DNA of 64,000 bases, from positions 6,138,001-6,202,000 of the forward strand of contig OX442322.1 of assembly GCA_949358305.1 (NCBI GenBank). Direction: 5' to 3'. Positions within the stretch are counted from its first letter, which is position 1. Each line of letters opens with the position of its first letter. This document shows, piece by piece, positions 18,748 to 28,314 of this stretch. Made by a program: the position numbers and the translations under genes. The notes below the pieces were generated by a model. It ran no database searches. It was not told the origin of the DNA and saw only the letters and a list, made by a program, of their open reading frames with translations. This stretch comes from Strigamia acuminata (taxonomy: Eukaryota; Arthropoda; Chilopoda; Geophilomorpha; Linotaeniidae).

Positions 18748-19170
18748 AGAAGCATAAAAAAAAAACACGGCTGAACATATGAGGGTTAGATAAGATATGA
18801 CGCAGTATTTAATTGTGTAATTTTCGAGGCGGACTAGTTCATTTTTTGAGAGGGGGAAACGGCAGAAAAGGTAAAAACCAGCCAATCAGAGATTGTTTAC
18901 TCGCGAATAATGGACTAGTCCATTGACGTAATTAAGAATGTATAAAAAGAGCACCGATCTTCCGCAATAAATCAGTTCCCCTCCCTCCTTACGATTGAAA
19001 GGGCCGCTGTTTCCACGCTGGACGTTTCAATTTTTTGCTCAACGAAAGAAAGACGGAGGTATTCACACGACGGACACAATTCCATATTTTTCCAATATGG
19101 AAAAAAAAATGGAAACGAACGGAAGAACTACCAGATCATCCGTCAAAGTAAGTTTTTTTTTTTTATTTGT
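18748..19170 (+). repeat. Right arm of the 0.4-kb inverted repeat, with promoter and first exon
   Basis: Mirror of 17681-18093. After the promoter comes a 5' UTR, an ATG near 19097 with 17 codons (start MEKKMETNG), and AAAGTAAGT at about 19146-19154, which fits a 5' splice site. The following T-rich tract would then be intronic. The left arm has an equivalent ATG and GTAAGT. Confidence 0.75.
18941..18979 (+). promoter_or_regulatory. Core promoter (TATA + initiator), rightward
   Basis: TATAAAAA at 18941-18948 and ATCAGTTC with the A at 18974, 33 bases on. TCAGTT matches the arthropod initiator consensus. A CCAATCA box lies about 60 bases upstream. Confidence 0.65.
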
Positions 19171-19289
19171 TAATTTTTTTTTTTATTTTTTTATTTTTTT
19201 TTTTATATATTAACCCTAGCCAACACTCGGACACTTTTACGGCGAAATAATAGAAAGCCACAACTCATAACCTCGAACCTTTATATCGT

Positions 19290-19425
19290 AAGAGGTTAGA
19301 GGTTAGGTTAGCTTAGGTTAGGTCAGCCCGACACTTTTACGGCTAACCTTTTACTTTTACATCGCGAGAGATTAGAGGTTAGGTTAGCTTAGGTTAGGTT
19401 AGCCCGACGCTTTTACGGTTAAAAT
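19290..19425. repeat. TTAGG-rich tandem repeat
   Basis: Two copies, about 80 bp apart, of AGAGGTTAGGTTAGCTTAGG followed by TTAGGT or TTAGGTTAG and CAGCCCGAC or TTAGCCCGAC plus ACTTTTACGG. The motif echoes the arthropod telomere unit TTAGG, but it is irregular and internal. The flanks 19171-19289 and 19426-19480 show nothing codable. Confidence 0.75.
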
Positions 19426-19539
19426 ATTCGAAAGACAAAATATATTTCAAATGTCGGTTGTGGAGTAGAAATGAAGTTTAACATGGGATCCTATGGGGTC
19501 CAGTCCACTACTTTTTACTACAACATTGTTTGACGTTTT

Positions 19540-21160
19540 CAGGTGAAATATCTTCAGCATCAACCACATGTCCGAGATATCAAATAGTGTGTGTCGCAAA
19601 CGTACATTTGCTCAGCTTGACTTTGAGATTCGTCATTCTAAGCTTTTAAAAAACTGCCTCCAAATCGACGAAGTGCTGATCGAAAGTCTTTGAAAACACT
19701 ATCAAATCGTCAATGTACGCTATACATACTTTTTCCAAGAGATTTCCAAGCATTTTATTCATCAATTTTTGAAAGGCGGCTGGGCTGTTACAAAGGCCTT
19801 GTCCTAAGACGTTGAACTCTTAATGGCCTGAATTTGTCGTAAATGCAGTGCCGGTGTTAGCGCATCCAAACTTCGCTCAGCCCTTCACGATTTCATGTGA
19901 CGCAAGTGTCTACGGCTTAGAAGCTATCTGCTTCATCGATTTCTATCTGGAAATATCCTTGGATTAAATCCATCATTGTGAAATACTTCGCACCCGCTAG
20001 TTGATCAAGGGTTTCGTCGATGCGCGGTAAGGGATAAACCATTTTCTTTGTTACTGCATTTAAACGTCTCCAATCAACGCAAAATCTCTATTTGCCGTCT
20101 CTTTTCTTGATGAGCAGTACTGGTGCACTCCATGGGCTCTCAGATTCTCTTATTACTCCCATGTCGAGTAGCTTCTTTGTTTCAGCATCTTCGATTTCTT
20201 TCTCCTTAACAGATCGTCTATCAAGCTGTAAATGGATTGGAGGAGAATCTCCTGTATCAATTCGATGTTTGATCGCTTGAGCTTTGCCTAGGTCGCTGTC
20301 AGATGTTGCAAATCTATCGGAATTCTTCTCTAGCAGTTGTCGCATCAGCTCTTGTTGTGATGGCGTCATATTCTCAGTTGTCATGGCCGTGCTAAAGTCA
20401 AATTGATTAGCTCTGTTTTCATCAAGCACGCCAGACTCAATTACATAAAAGGCTTTTGCAATTGCTGAGTTTTTTCCTAAATAGATTGTCTTTTTAGTTG
20501 GATTCGCAACTCGCAGAACTCCTTCACCTTGTCTGAGTTTTGTCAATGTTTTGCAACAAATTACACCAAAACGGTCAATTACTCCACTAAGTGGTTCTAT
20601 AAATAACTCATCATCTATTTTCTTTGCAATCTGTATTGGTACAACACATTCATGTAAAGCTGGTATCGTTATTGGTTTTAAAACACGGGCTATGTAATTT
20701 TAATCAGTATAATTCTTTGACATTGGGAAAACTTCTTGTTGTTCATCTTTTGGGTCTACAAAGATCTTCTGTTGGTCATAGTCGAGTTGGCACCTTGCAG
20801 ATCTCAAAAAGTTATCTCCTAGCAGTAAATGGCATCCAAATCCATTAACAATTAACACGTCAATGGTGTGTTGTTGTTGTCCAACATCAATGGTAATCCT
20901 GGTTTTTCCTTCTGGAACTATTATAAAACCATCTACAACTCTCAATTGAACACCTGGACAGGGTTGATATTAGAGCTGCAGAGTTCTCACTAAATCTTCA
21001 CTAATGATATTACGAAAACCTCCAGAATCCAAAACACCAGTAATTTCCATTCCATTTAATACTACTGGAATCTGCAAAAGTTCATTCATGGCGTTCAACT
21101 CAATAATTTCTAATTTTCTCTTTTTGAATTTCTTCTTGTTTTTTCGTCTTTGTGGCTATT
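19540..21160 (-). pseudogene. C1 protease and partial RT
   Basis: The protease part (about 21100-20700) matches C2 ([30 protein letters not shown]) but has in-frame stops near 20975 and at 20700. The linker and RT start (20546-20088) contain [20 protein letters not shown]. Below 20088 the RT continues as fragments resembling C2 57180-56740. It is interrupted at 19850-19925 by an inverted patch copied from the RNase H start. It ends before the LTR end of the family. Confidence 0.8.
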
Positions 21161-22422
21161 CTAGTTTTTTGGTGGATTGGGTAATCCATGTGGGGCTCCT
21201 CGTTGACCTCGGCCTCCTCGGTAATTTGGATTGAACTTATTACCTTTATAATTTGGGTTTAATGGATGACCTTGGTTATTTGGATTCCCCTGTTGTCTTT
21301 GGCCTTTTGGTGGATTCCATTGCTGTTGTGGCTGTTGTTGTCGTTGGAATCCTTGACCTGGATTATTCCACTGATTATTCCAATTACTTCTGTTTTGACC
21401 TCTATTGTTGTTCCATCCTCTTCCTTGGTTCCAATTATTGTTATTCCACCATCCACGATGTTGTCCAGGTCGTCCTCTAAAGTTACCTCTATTGTAGAAC
21501 TGGGCCTGTTTTGGATATGGTGTGTACCATTGATTTTGGAAGAAGACAGGAGTAACCTCTGCATATTGAACACCCCCAAACTGCTGCTGTTGTCTTAGCA
21601 CTTTGACCTCTGCTAACGACTCGTCTTTGGTTTTATTGACGTCGCTCGGTTCAACTAACAAGCTTGGTTTCACCTCGCCTGTTGTACCAAGCAACTCGGT
21701 TTCACCTCACTAGGTGTGTCAACAGCATTTTGCAGTAGGGTTAGCAAAACATCTGCAGGATCCTCATTGAATGCGTGGGCTTCCAGTAATCCAAGTTGAG
21801 ATGTTAATTGATCCAATGTCTTTGGGTAATTGATTACTAATCTGTCTCTGATTGCCTTTTTAAGTCCTTGAAACACATGAAATATCTTTTGATCTTCAGT
21901 AAACAATGGTCTTGCAAAAGAACATTCTTTTAATACCTTCTGCATGTGTTCCAACGCTGTTCCATCTTTATGCTGCATCGATTGTAGTTTTGACAAAATT
22001 GTTGTAATTTGTCGTCTAAATTTCGCTTTCAATGTGTCTTTCCATTCAGTCCAAATTCTAGTCGGATGGAGTGGAAGTTGGTCTAAATACCATGATGATG
22101 CAGAATGTTTCAGCACAATTGACAGATGTTTGATTCTTTCGGTGTCATCAGCTATTGTATCTTCGTATCCGATTAACCACGTATCAATATTTCCTGTAGC
22201 TGGATCAAAATCAACTGGGTTTCTTCTTGATACCACTAAGTTTTGTAATACCGTTTGTATCGCTACTAATTCCGGTGATGCACTTGCCATATTATTTGGA
22301 AATTGTTCGTTTTTGATTGTCAGTATTGGTTGAATTAATTCTTTTTGCTCCTCAATATCTTTGGTTGCGTCCTCAAATGCGTCGTCCAATTTGTCCAACG
22401 TATCGTCCAAGAATGCTCCCAA
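21161..22422 (-). pseudogene. C1 gag, frameshifted
   Basis: The N-terminal frame (22422-21670) holds the capsid-type region (NPVDFDPATGNIDTWLIGYE, ASSWYLDQLP, EFRRQITTILSKL-like helices). The C-terminal frame (21694-21161) is Gln/Asn/Gly/Arg-rich (RGRPGQHRGWWNNNN, RQQQQPQQQWNPP) where other Gypsy elements have a zinc knuckle. A short duplication near 21650-21715 (EVKPS-LV repeated) breaks the frame. The acidic N-terminus (AFEDATKDIEEQ) is shared with C2. Gag ends PPKN followed by TAG. Confidence 0.8.
21164..21170 (-). promoter_or_regulatory. -1 ribosomal slippery heptamer at the end of C1 gag
   Basis: The gag codons read CCA AAA AAC TAG, giving A-AAA-AAC in the gag frame directly against the stop. 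The protease frame ([11 protein letters not shown]...) is the -1 frame, as slippage there would require. In C2 this site reads TCG GAA AAC TAG, and in D it is CCG GGG AAC TAA. Confidence 0.6.
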
Positions 22423-23063
22423 TAATTCTACTTCGTGTAGTTTTAATTCCTCATAAACTTCTGGATGAATTAATCTTTTATTGCGCTGCTCAAGGGTCTC
22501 GAAATCTTTCCTTTTTTGAATTTTTTCTTCATTTCAAAACTATTCAAAAACAATTCCATTTTCACGGTCATTTATTATATTATTCAAAATATCAAAACAA
22601 TCAAGTTTTCACGGTCATAATTCAAAAATTTATCAAACAATTTTATTTTCACAGTCGTCATGCAAAATTATCAAAAAAAAAATTTTATTAGTAACATTTT
22701 ACAAAAATATCCTGAAATTCCAAAATATTCATTAGCAAATCTGAACAATATATTTTATTAATATACAATTTTATCAAAAGCACTATAACTGAATTCTTTA
22801 TTTTAGAGCAATAAAAAACATCAAATCAAATTCAATTCACAATCAAGCTTCACATCAATCAGTATCAATGCAATTCATCCAATTAAATATTCAAGAACTT
22901 TGTCTTATTTTATTTTTAAACTATATTAATTTTCAACTCAATTAGCTATATCAACTTCATTAAGAATGAGTCATTCTTATCTTTCCTATCATTTTTGATA
23001 ATGATTCATTCATATTCAAATTTTATATTGTAAACTATTGCTAGCTGACTTCAAATAAACAAA
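22423..23063 (-). other. AT-rich leader of C1
   Basis: Contains three copies of a TTTTCACGGTCAT-type repeat (22558-22660) also present, five times, at 61240-61440 upstream of C2 gag. The remainder is AT-rich and non-coding and matches C2 as far as the TCATTCATATTCAAAT block. Confidence 0.7.
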
Positions 23064-23442
23064 ATGACGGACCCGCTGGTCCGCGACACACACGCAACTT
23101 AGTTAAATTCAAAGTGATTTTATTAACAAGATTTCCTTTTTAAATATTTCGCTGGTCAGCCCTGATTGGCTGACTACAAGGAACAGCCCTCAATTGGCTG
23201 TTCACCCCCAAAACGTCTGTTGGACATATTTGTGTCTGTCCGCCCGTCCCCTGGCGATTGTTGTCGCCCGTCAAACCCGAAAAACTCCAGACTCGGTCGT
23301 CCGACTAAATGTCGGCGCCCTCGTCGACGTTTTATCATTTCATCTGCTCTCGACATCGTGTCGTCCTTGTAACGTTCCCCGATACAATCTGCTGAGCTTG
23401 CCCACATTGCTCTGCATCGTGATTGCCTTCCTTCGTTTCGTG
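23064..23442 (-). repeat. Probable 3' LTR of the acidic TR-GAG-like remnant H
   Basis: Bounded on the minus strand by a purine-rich tract (GAGGTAAAGGGAGGA, about 23456-23470) and ending in TCCGTCA at 23064. It shares layout with the 206-bp LTRs at 32258/34493, including AGCCCTGATTGGCTG against AACCCTGATTGGTTT. It is not identical to them, and the other LTR is not in the window. Confidence 0.4.
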
Positions 23443-23519
23443 AGCCAATTTTGATTCGTCCTCCCTTTACCTCGATTTGTTTTCATATTTCTTCATCGTC
23501 TGCGCTCTTTCCTCCTGTC

Positions 23520-24432
23520 TCAAATCACCTCAGCTTTGTTTCGATTCTTGTTTTGATTGTCGTGTTCGTCTTCGTCCTTATCTCGATTGTCTTCGTGTTT
23601 ATTGTCGTCGCTTTTGCCTTCATCGTCGTTTGATCTCGTATCGATTCCCGCCTTAGCAATCTGTAGACCTGCGTCAATTTCATCTGAGTCGACTCCATCC
23701 GTTCCCGCACTTCTCTCTTCTAACTTCACCAAGATTCGCTTCAAATGCCCTGGTTGTCGTCCCGTCCTCTTCGGCTCGAAAATCGCGTTCATCTCCATTG
23801 TTCTCCTTTTCGTTTTGAATTGCTTTGTGTCTGGCTTCTCTGCACGGCAGAAGCTCGTCCAACGCGTCGTTCGCGTCAAATTTCTCCGACCCGTCGTTAA
23901 ATTTAATTTCGCCCCTGTCGAGTTCATCCAACCCCGCGACAAATTTGTTTTGCTTTTCGCTCGCCTCCTTATCTTGGATCAGATTTGCACAAAACTCCTC
24001 TTTTTCAACGCCAAGTTCGTTTGGCCGCGCTTCCAACTCCTCCGACCTCGTATCAACTTTGCCTTGACTCGCATCAAATTCGTTCGAACTCGCATCTCGA
24101 TTTACTTCGCTCTCTTCACCAAGATCGGCGCCACTCTCGTCCTCGACTACATCACTGTCGCCGTCCAATTTATCGCCCGATTCTTTGTTCATTTCTTTGA
24201 TCGCTTCTTCCGGTCTCTTTGCAATTTCATTTTTGCTTTGATCCGTCTCGGTCGCATCTTCGTTTTGACTCGTTTCAATCGATGCTTTATCTCAAAACGT
24301 CTCGTCTCTTTCTCCAAACGTCTCGCTCGCATCTTCGTTGCGATCCGTCGCGGTCACATTTTCATTTCGAGTCATCTCATCTTTGCTTTGGATCGTCTCA
24401 ACTTCATTTCGAATCGTTTCGATCACCTCCTT
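23520..24432 (-). pseudogene. Acidic repeat-rich ORF remnant (H), part 1
   Basis: Minus-strand translation is dominated by Glu/Asp/Asn/Lys with recurring ET-Q-KNE-type words (ETDQSKNE, ETIRNEVETIQSKDE) and ends HDNQNKNRNKAEVI before TGA. There is a stop near 24290 and a frameshift near 23700-23900. The frame continues across the E insertion at 30392-30459. Its acidic repeats and position before an LTR resemble the acidic tail of the gag-only protein at 32606-34378. The long plus-strand frame here is its shadow. Confidence 0.5.
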
Positions 24433-24725
24433 TGTCGCATTGCGAATCCTTTAAAATTTGAATTATTTCGTAATAAAACTGTATCAAATTAATAGTGGAC
24501 GCGCGCGAACGTAATAATATGATTTGGCGTGTTAATGTAACAATATGCATTCCGATATACGAATATAAACATGTAAGCAAGCGATGTAAAAAGCTCGCAA
24601 CGAACGAGTAAAAACTTGAGTAAAATTGATGCGCAAAGCGCCCAAGTATTGAACTGAACCTGGTGCAAATAAATGAGTTGTTACGTGCAGAAAAACCGAT
24701 TTTTTATTAATCCAAAAATTCGACA
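24433..24725 (+). repeat. 5' LTR of E
   Basis: Starts TGTCGCATTGCG and ends AAAATTCGACA. It includes AATAAA-like words (GTAATAAAACTG, CAAATAAATGAG). Confidence 0.92.
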
Positions 24726-24728
24726 AGT

Positions 24729-24746
24729 TGGCGACGAGTAAAAGCC
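24729..24746 (+). other. Primer binding site of E
   Basis: TGGCGACGAGTAAAAGCC begins three bases after the LTR. The TGGCGACG start suits a tRNA ending CGTCGCCA (possibly tRNA-Arg). The tRNA could not be confirmed. Confidence 0.5.
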
Positions 24747-24881
24747 TGACACAATTCGATTCGAGGATTCGAACCCATGGGCTGCCGGAACGGGCCACGA
24801 TGGTTGAGATACGTATCATTATTTTGCATGTTAAGCTTGGTATTTAGAACTGATTTTTTGCTTTGTTTCTTGGTTGGCAAA

Positions 24882-26429
24882 ATGACCGATCCGACGAAAA
24901 CAGCGTCGATGACGACCTTGACGCCATCGGCGCCTGCATCTACTGCGGATTTAATCGCTGCAATATCGTCCCTGGTCAAGGCACAGGTGGATCGACCGCC
25001 GCATCAACTTGGCACAATCCTCCCCTTCACTGGAAAATCGGAGGAGGCGTGGACACAGTATGTCCACCAATTCAGGGATTTCTGTGTGCTCAACCATGTG
25101 AAAGACACGGAACAGAAAAAGCTTCTTACGTCAGTCGCTGGAACAGAAGTCTACGGGCTGATAAGAGACCTGATTTATCCGGAAACTATTGAAAAGGCAA
25201 CATTAGATGATATCATCCTGAAATTGACCGAGCACTACCAGGCAATTACCAGGCCACACGTGCAGAAGTTCAAACTCGCGGGAATTAAACGCCAGCCAGG
25301 CGAGACGATAGCCAAATTTGTGGCCGATTTGCGAGCCCAAGCACGTTTGTGTAAATTCTCATCAAAAGACATAAATGACGAGGCAATATTAACACAATTT
25401 ATAACTGGCGTGAACAATGATAAGCTGCGCCTACGTCTTCTTGAAGAAGAGACTTTAGATTTGGCCAAAGCCATCAAGTTAGCACTGGCTGCCGAAGCGG
25501 CAGTCCAGGGGCAGCTTGTGTATAAGAAGCAGAAGGACCCCGCGCTTAACGTTTCACCGCCTGAACTGGACAAAATGCAACCGTTAGGGTTGTCAGATGT
25601 CTACAGGATGGAAGCTCCGGCCCAGCCATTTAAGCCCAACGTGGTTGCAAGTCGACAATTTGCAAACCCAGGCCGTGGAAGGTCGCGTGGGCAGCCTTTT
25701 GGCCAGAACACGAGAAATGTAACAAATCGCCCACCTATGTCTATCGCCCAACTGGCGGGTAAATGTAAGAGGTGTGGTGGCGATCATAAGGGACTGTTGT
25801 GCCCCTTTTCTGATGCCAAATGTTATCGATGCGGAGGTGTGGGACACCTGGCGACGGTCTGCATGAGAGCAGACCCTGCCCAACAACAGGACGAGGCACA
25901 ACGCCCTCGTGAAGACTTTACACCATTTAGTCAACGACGTGTGCCAGTAAATTGGATGTCTGAGACGGATGTTGAATTTTCCTCACAGCGGCAGATGCAG
26001 TATCAACAACAGCAGCACTATCAACAGCAACAAGGTTTGCAACAGCAGCAACAACACGTACAACAGCAGCAGCAGCAACGGCTGAGCCAAATCCCAGGTG
26101 GATACAGTGGTCAACGGTATCAGGATGTTGACCAGGCCTGGGATCATCGCCAGCAACAGTACGGACAGCAACAATACGGGAATTATCATCAGCAACAGCA
26201 ACGAACACAAAAAGCCGAGAAACACAACAAGCCCAGAACAGACAGCAACAACAGGCTGACGACGATTACTACGTGTTCATGGTCGCCAGCGAAGACAATA
26301 AGGTTCCGCTTATTGAGATTGAGGTGCGTCTCGACGGTCAACCGGTCAAAATGCTCGTTGACACCGGAAGCGAGCAGACTCTCATCACATTGGAGTCATA
26401 CAGCCAGCTTTGGCCAGATAACAACGTAG
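24882..26429 (+). CDS. E gag
   Basis: ATG at 24882 (MTDPTKTASM) is preferred over the upstream ATG at 24777, which is close to the PBS. The matrix/capsid region contains LGTILPFTGKSEEAWTQYV and the helical LTEHYQAITRPHVQKFKLA, typical of Gypsy gag (retrotrans_gag). Two zinc knuckles follow: CKRCGGDHKGLLC and CYRCGGVGHLATVC. A Gln-rich segment (QQQQ runs, 25995-26230) follows. The last 50 or so codons overlap protease in the other frame and are probably not used, because protease lies in the -1 frame from about 26210. Gag packages the RNA and builds the particle in the cytoplasm. Confidence 0.85.
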   Translation: MTDPTKTASMTTLTPSAPASTADLIAAISSLVKAQVDRPPHQLGTILPFTGKSEEAWTQYVHQFRDFCVLNHVKDTEQKKLLTSVAGTEVYGLIRDLIYPETIEKATLDDIILKLTEHYQAITRPHVQKFKLAGIKRQPGETIAKFVADLRAQARLCKFSSKDINDEAILTQFITGVNNDKLRLRLLEEETLDLAKAIKLALAAEAAVQGQLVYKKQKDPALNVSPPELDKMQPLGLSDVYRMEAPAQPFKPNVVASRQFANPGRGRSRGQPFGQNTRNVTNRPPMSIAQLAGKCKRCGGDHKGLLCPFSDAKCYRCGGVGHLATVCMRADPAQQQDEAQRPREDFTPFSQRRVPVNWMSETDVEFSSQRQMQYQQQQHYQQQQGLQQQQQHVQQQQQQRLSQIPGGYSGQRYQDVDQAWDHRQQQYGQQQYGNYHQQQQRTQKAEKHNKPRTDSNNRLTTITTCSWSPAKTIRFRLLRLRCVSTVNRSKCSLTPEASRLSSHWSHTASFGQITT

Positions 26430-26629
26430 CACCGCTTTTAAAACCCACAAACGATATTTTGAGGACATACACTGGACAGAAGGTACACGTTTACGGTCGA
26501 ATCAATGTAGTGTTAGCAGACGATAAAACCGCGATACCGGCCAAGATTTTGGTTGTGGCAAACGGTGGGCCAGTTTGGGCCGGACGTGTGAGCGGACAAC
26601 GCATCCCGCATCAGCGGTGCACAAGATGA
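26210..26629 (+). CDS. E protease region
   Basis: The frame is -1 to gag and open from the Gln-rich overlap. LVDTGSEQTLIT is the aspartic protease active site, and KVHVYGRINVVL and AKILVVANGG complete the fold. The end (GRVSGQRIPHQ) leaves the expected path to RT, which continues in a third frame from 26575, so a small indel probably disrupts the pro-RT junction. Confidence 0.75.
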   Translation, partial: KSRETQQAQNRQQQQADDDYYVFMVASEDNKVPLIEIEVRLDGQPVKMLVDTGSEQTLITLESYSQLWPDNNVAPLLKPTNDILRTYTGQKVHVYGRINVVLADDKTAIPAKILVVANGGPVWAGRVSGQRIPHQRCTR

Positions 26630-27726
26630 TGGACGTACCACCTGCACAGAGGCGTTTGGACGAGTTATTAGCAGCGTACAACGACATATTTTTACCGGGT
26701 TTGGGCCATTATCGTGGGCCGCCGCTCCATCTGGAGGTGGACGCCACGGTGCCACCCAGGTTTTTCAGACCCAGAGTGGTACCAATGGCACTCCGGGGCA
26801 AAGTGGAAGCGGCAATACTTGAATTACAGCAACAAGGCATTTTAGTGCCGATCAAATACAGCCGATGGGCAACTCCCTTGGTGATTGTACCCAAGAAGGA
26901 TGGAGGGGTACGGTTGTGCGGGGACTACAGATCAACCATCAATTTGGCTTTGTACCCGCATCCGTACCCGCTCCCGAAGATACCCGACATTTTGGCAGCG
27001 ATTGGCGACGCAATTGTATTTTCCAAGTTGGACCTCCAACAGGCGTACCAACAACGCGAACTGGACGAGGAGTCGTCCTACTTGGTGGCCATCAATACTC
27101 ATATGGGCCTATTTCGCGTCACACGCATGCCTTTCGGGATTATCACCGCTGCAGGAGAATTCCAGAGAACCATTGAGGAGGAGTTTAGAGAAGTTAAGGA
27201 GGTATGCCCATATCAAGATGATATGTTGGTGCCTTCGTTGAACCGGTTTGATCATCTAGCGTTGCTGAAGAGAGTGTTTCAGCGTTTTCGCGACATAGGG
27301 TTGCGCTTGAATAAGCCAAAGTGCATATTTATGGTCGGAAGTTTAGATTTTTTGGGGTTCCGCATATCAGGCGCGGGCATCGCTCCTTTGCCAATCAAGG
27401 TGTTGGCTATAACGGCAGCGCCAATTCCAACGAATGTGCATGAGCTAAGGGCATTTTTGGGCCTTATCACATTTTACGCGATGTTCCTACCTAACATGGC
27501 GACCACCCTGACGCCTTTGTATAACTTGTTACAAAAGGGTGTGGCGTGGACGTGGAGCAGCGTGCACGACAAGGCATTTGAGCTGGTCAAGAGTGAACTC
27601 GTTTCGCCCAAGTTGCTGATGCTCTTCAACCCAAAACACAAAATCACGTTGGCAACAGATGCGTCCCCAGTGGGGGTCGGGGCGGTTTTGGCACATAGAG
27701 TTGACGGCCGAGAACGACCAGTGGCC
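26575..27726 (+). pseudogene. E RT and RNase H start, interrupted by a solo LTR
   Basis: RT motifs are intact: WATPLVIVPKKDG, LCGDYR, FSKLDLQQAYQQ, MPFGI and YQDD. RNase H begins LATDASPVGVGAVL. After DGRERPVA the frame runs into the inserted LTR and stops at 27787-27789. The reading frame resumes at 28315 in the same phase once the 588-bp LTR and one 5-bp TSD are discounted. Confidence 0.88.
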
Positions 27727-28314
27727 TGTTGGTCAAAAGACCACTTATTTGTCGATACCAAATGTGATTTCCATTATCTCGATGTTTAGTTTAATGTATT
27801 AATTACATTTATTGTTTGTATATGTCGAATACGGCATTTGTTAACGGTTTCATGCTGTTACATACGTAATTCCGTATGATACGTGCTGTCACATACGTAA
27901 TTCCGTATGATATCTGTTTATATCTATAAGATTTATTCTTTTGTTAACTTTAATACTGTTATCTGGCACCAGAGTGCCCAAGTTGCATTGTATTTCCAAA
28001 CCAAGATGGCAGACATCTCAGTTAGAGCTTTCCTGCCAATTTTCACACCATTATGTAAGTTTATTTTATTTCCAATGATTAAATAGAATTATATTTTGTT
28101 TTAACTCGTTTTGCACGTTTGTATAAGTGTAAAACACTTCTTTGCATTGTATTTCGGCGCCGCATTTCACGATACGGATGCGTATCGTTTGTCGCTCATT
28201 TGCGAACATCGGCGACGCCATTTCCGTTATCGGAATTAACCGTCTCACATTTGCGACGCCATTTGCACGCTTCCCGGCGATATTTCGCCAATATCTGCGC
28301 CCCTCTGTTCTACA
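27727..28314 (+). mobile_element. Solo copia-type LTR inside E pol
   Basis: 588 bp, starts TGTTGGTCAAAAGACC, ends CTGTTCTACA and is flanked by TGGCC (27722-27726, 28315-28319). It is related to the copia F LTR (31444-31925): the 5' end has the same TTTCGATACC/GTCGATACC layout and the 3' end is CCTCTGTT..ACA. Both contain a GTAAGT word. LTR-LTR recombination is the usual origin of solo LTRs. Confidence 0.9.

Larger units (their letters stand above)
19480..23060 (-). mobile_element. Gypsy element C1, decayed and 3'-truncated
   Basis: Minus-strand leader, gag, protease and the first half of RT of the same family as C2 (52870 to about 61830). RNase H and integrase are absent and no LTR is found at either end. 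Several stops, frameshifts and a micro-inversion show it is older than C2. Confidence 0.8.

Noticed and set aside
19290-19425. Telomere remnant
   Set aside because: TTAGG words are irregular and embedded in an 80-bp unit with unrelated sequence.
23557-24492. 311-codon plus-strand ORF
   Set aside because: Antisense of the acidic minus-strand frame; Ser/Phe/Arg richness follows from GAA/GAC codons on the other strand.
28119-28314. Start of the 651-codon ORF as coding
   Set aside because: This part lies in the inserted solo LTR; authentic RNase H sequence starts at 28315.
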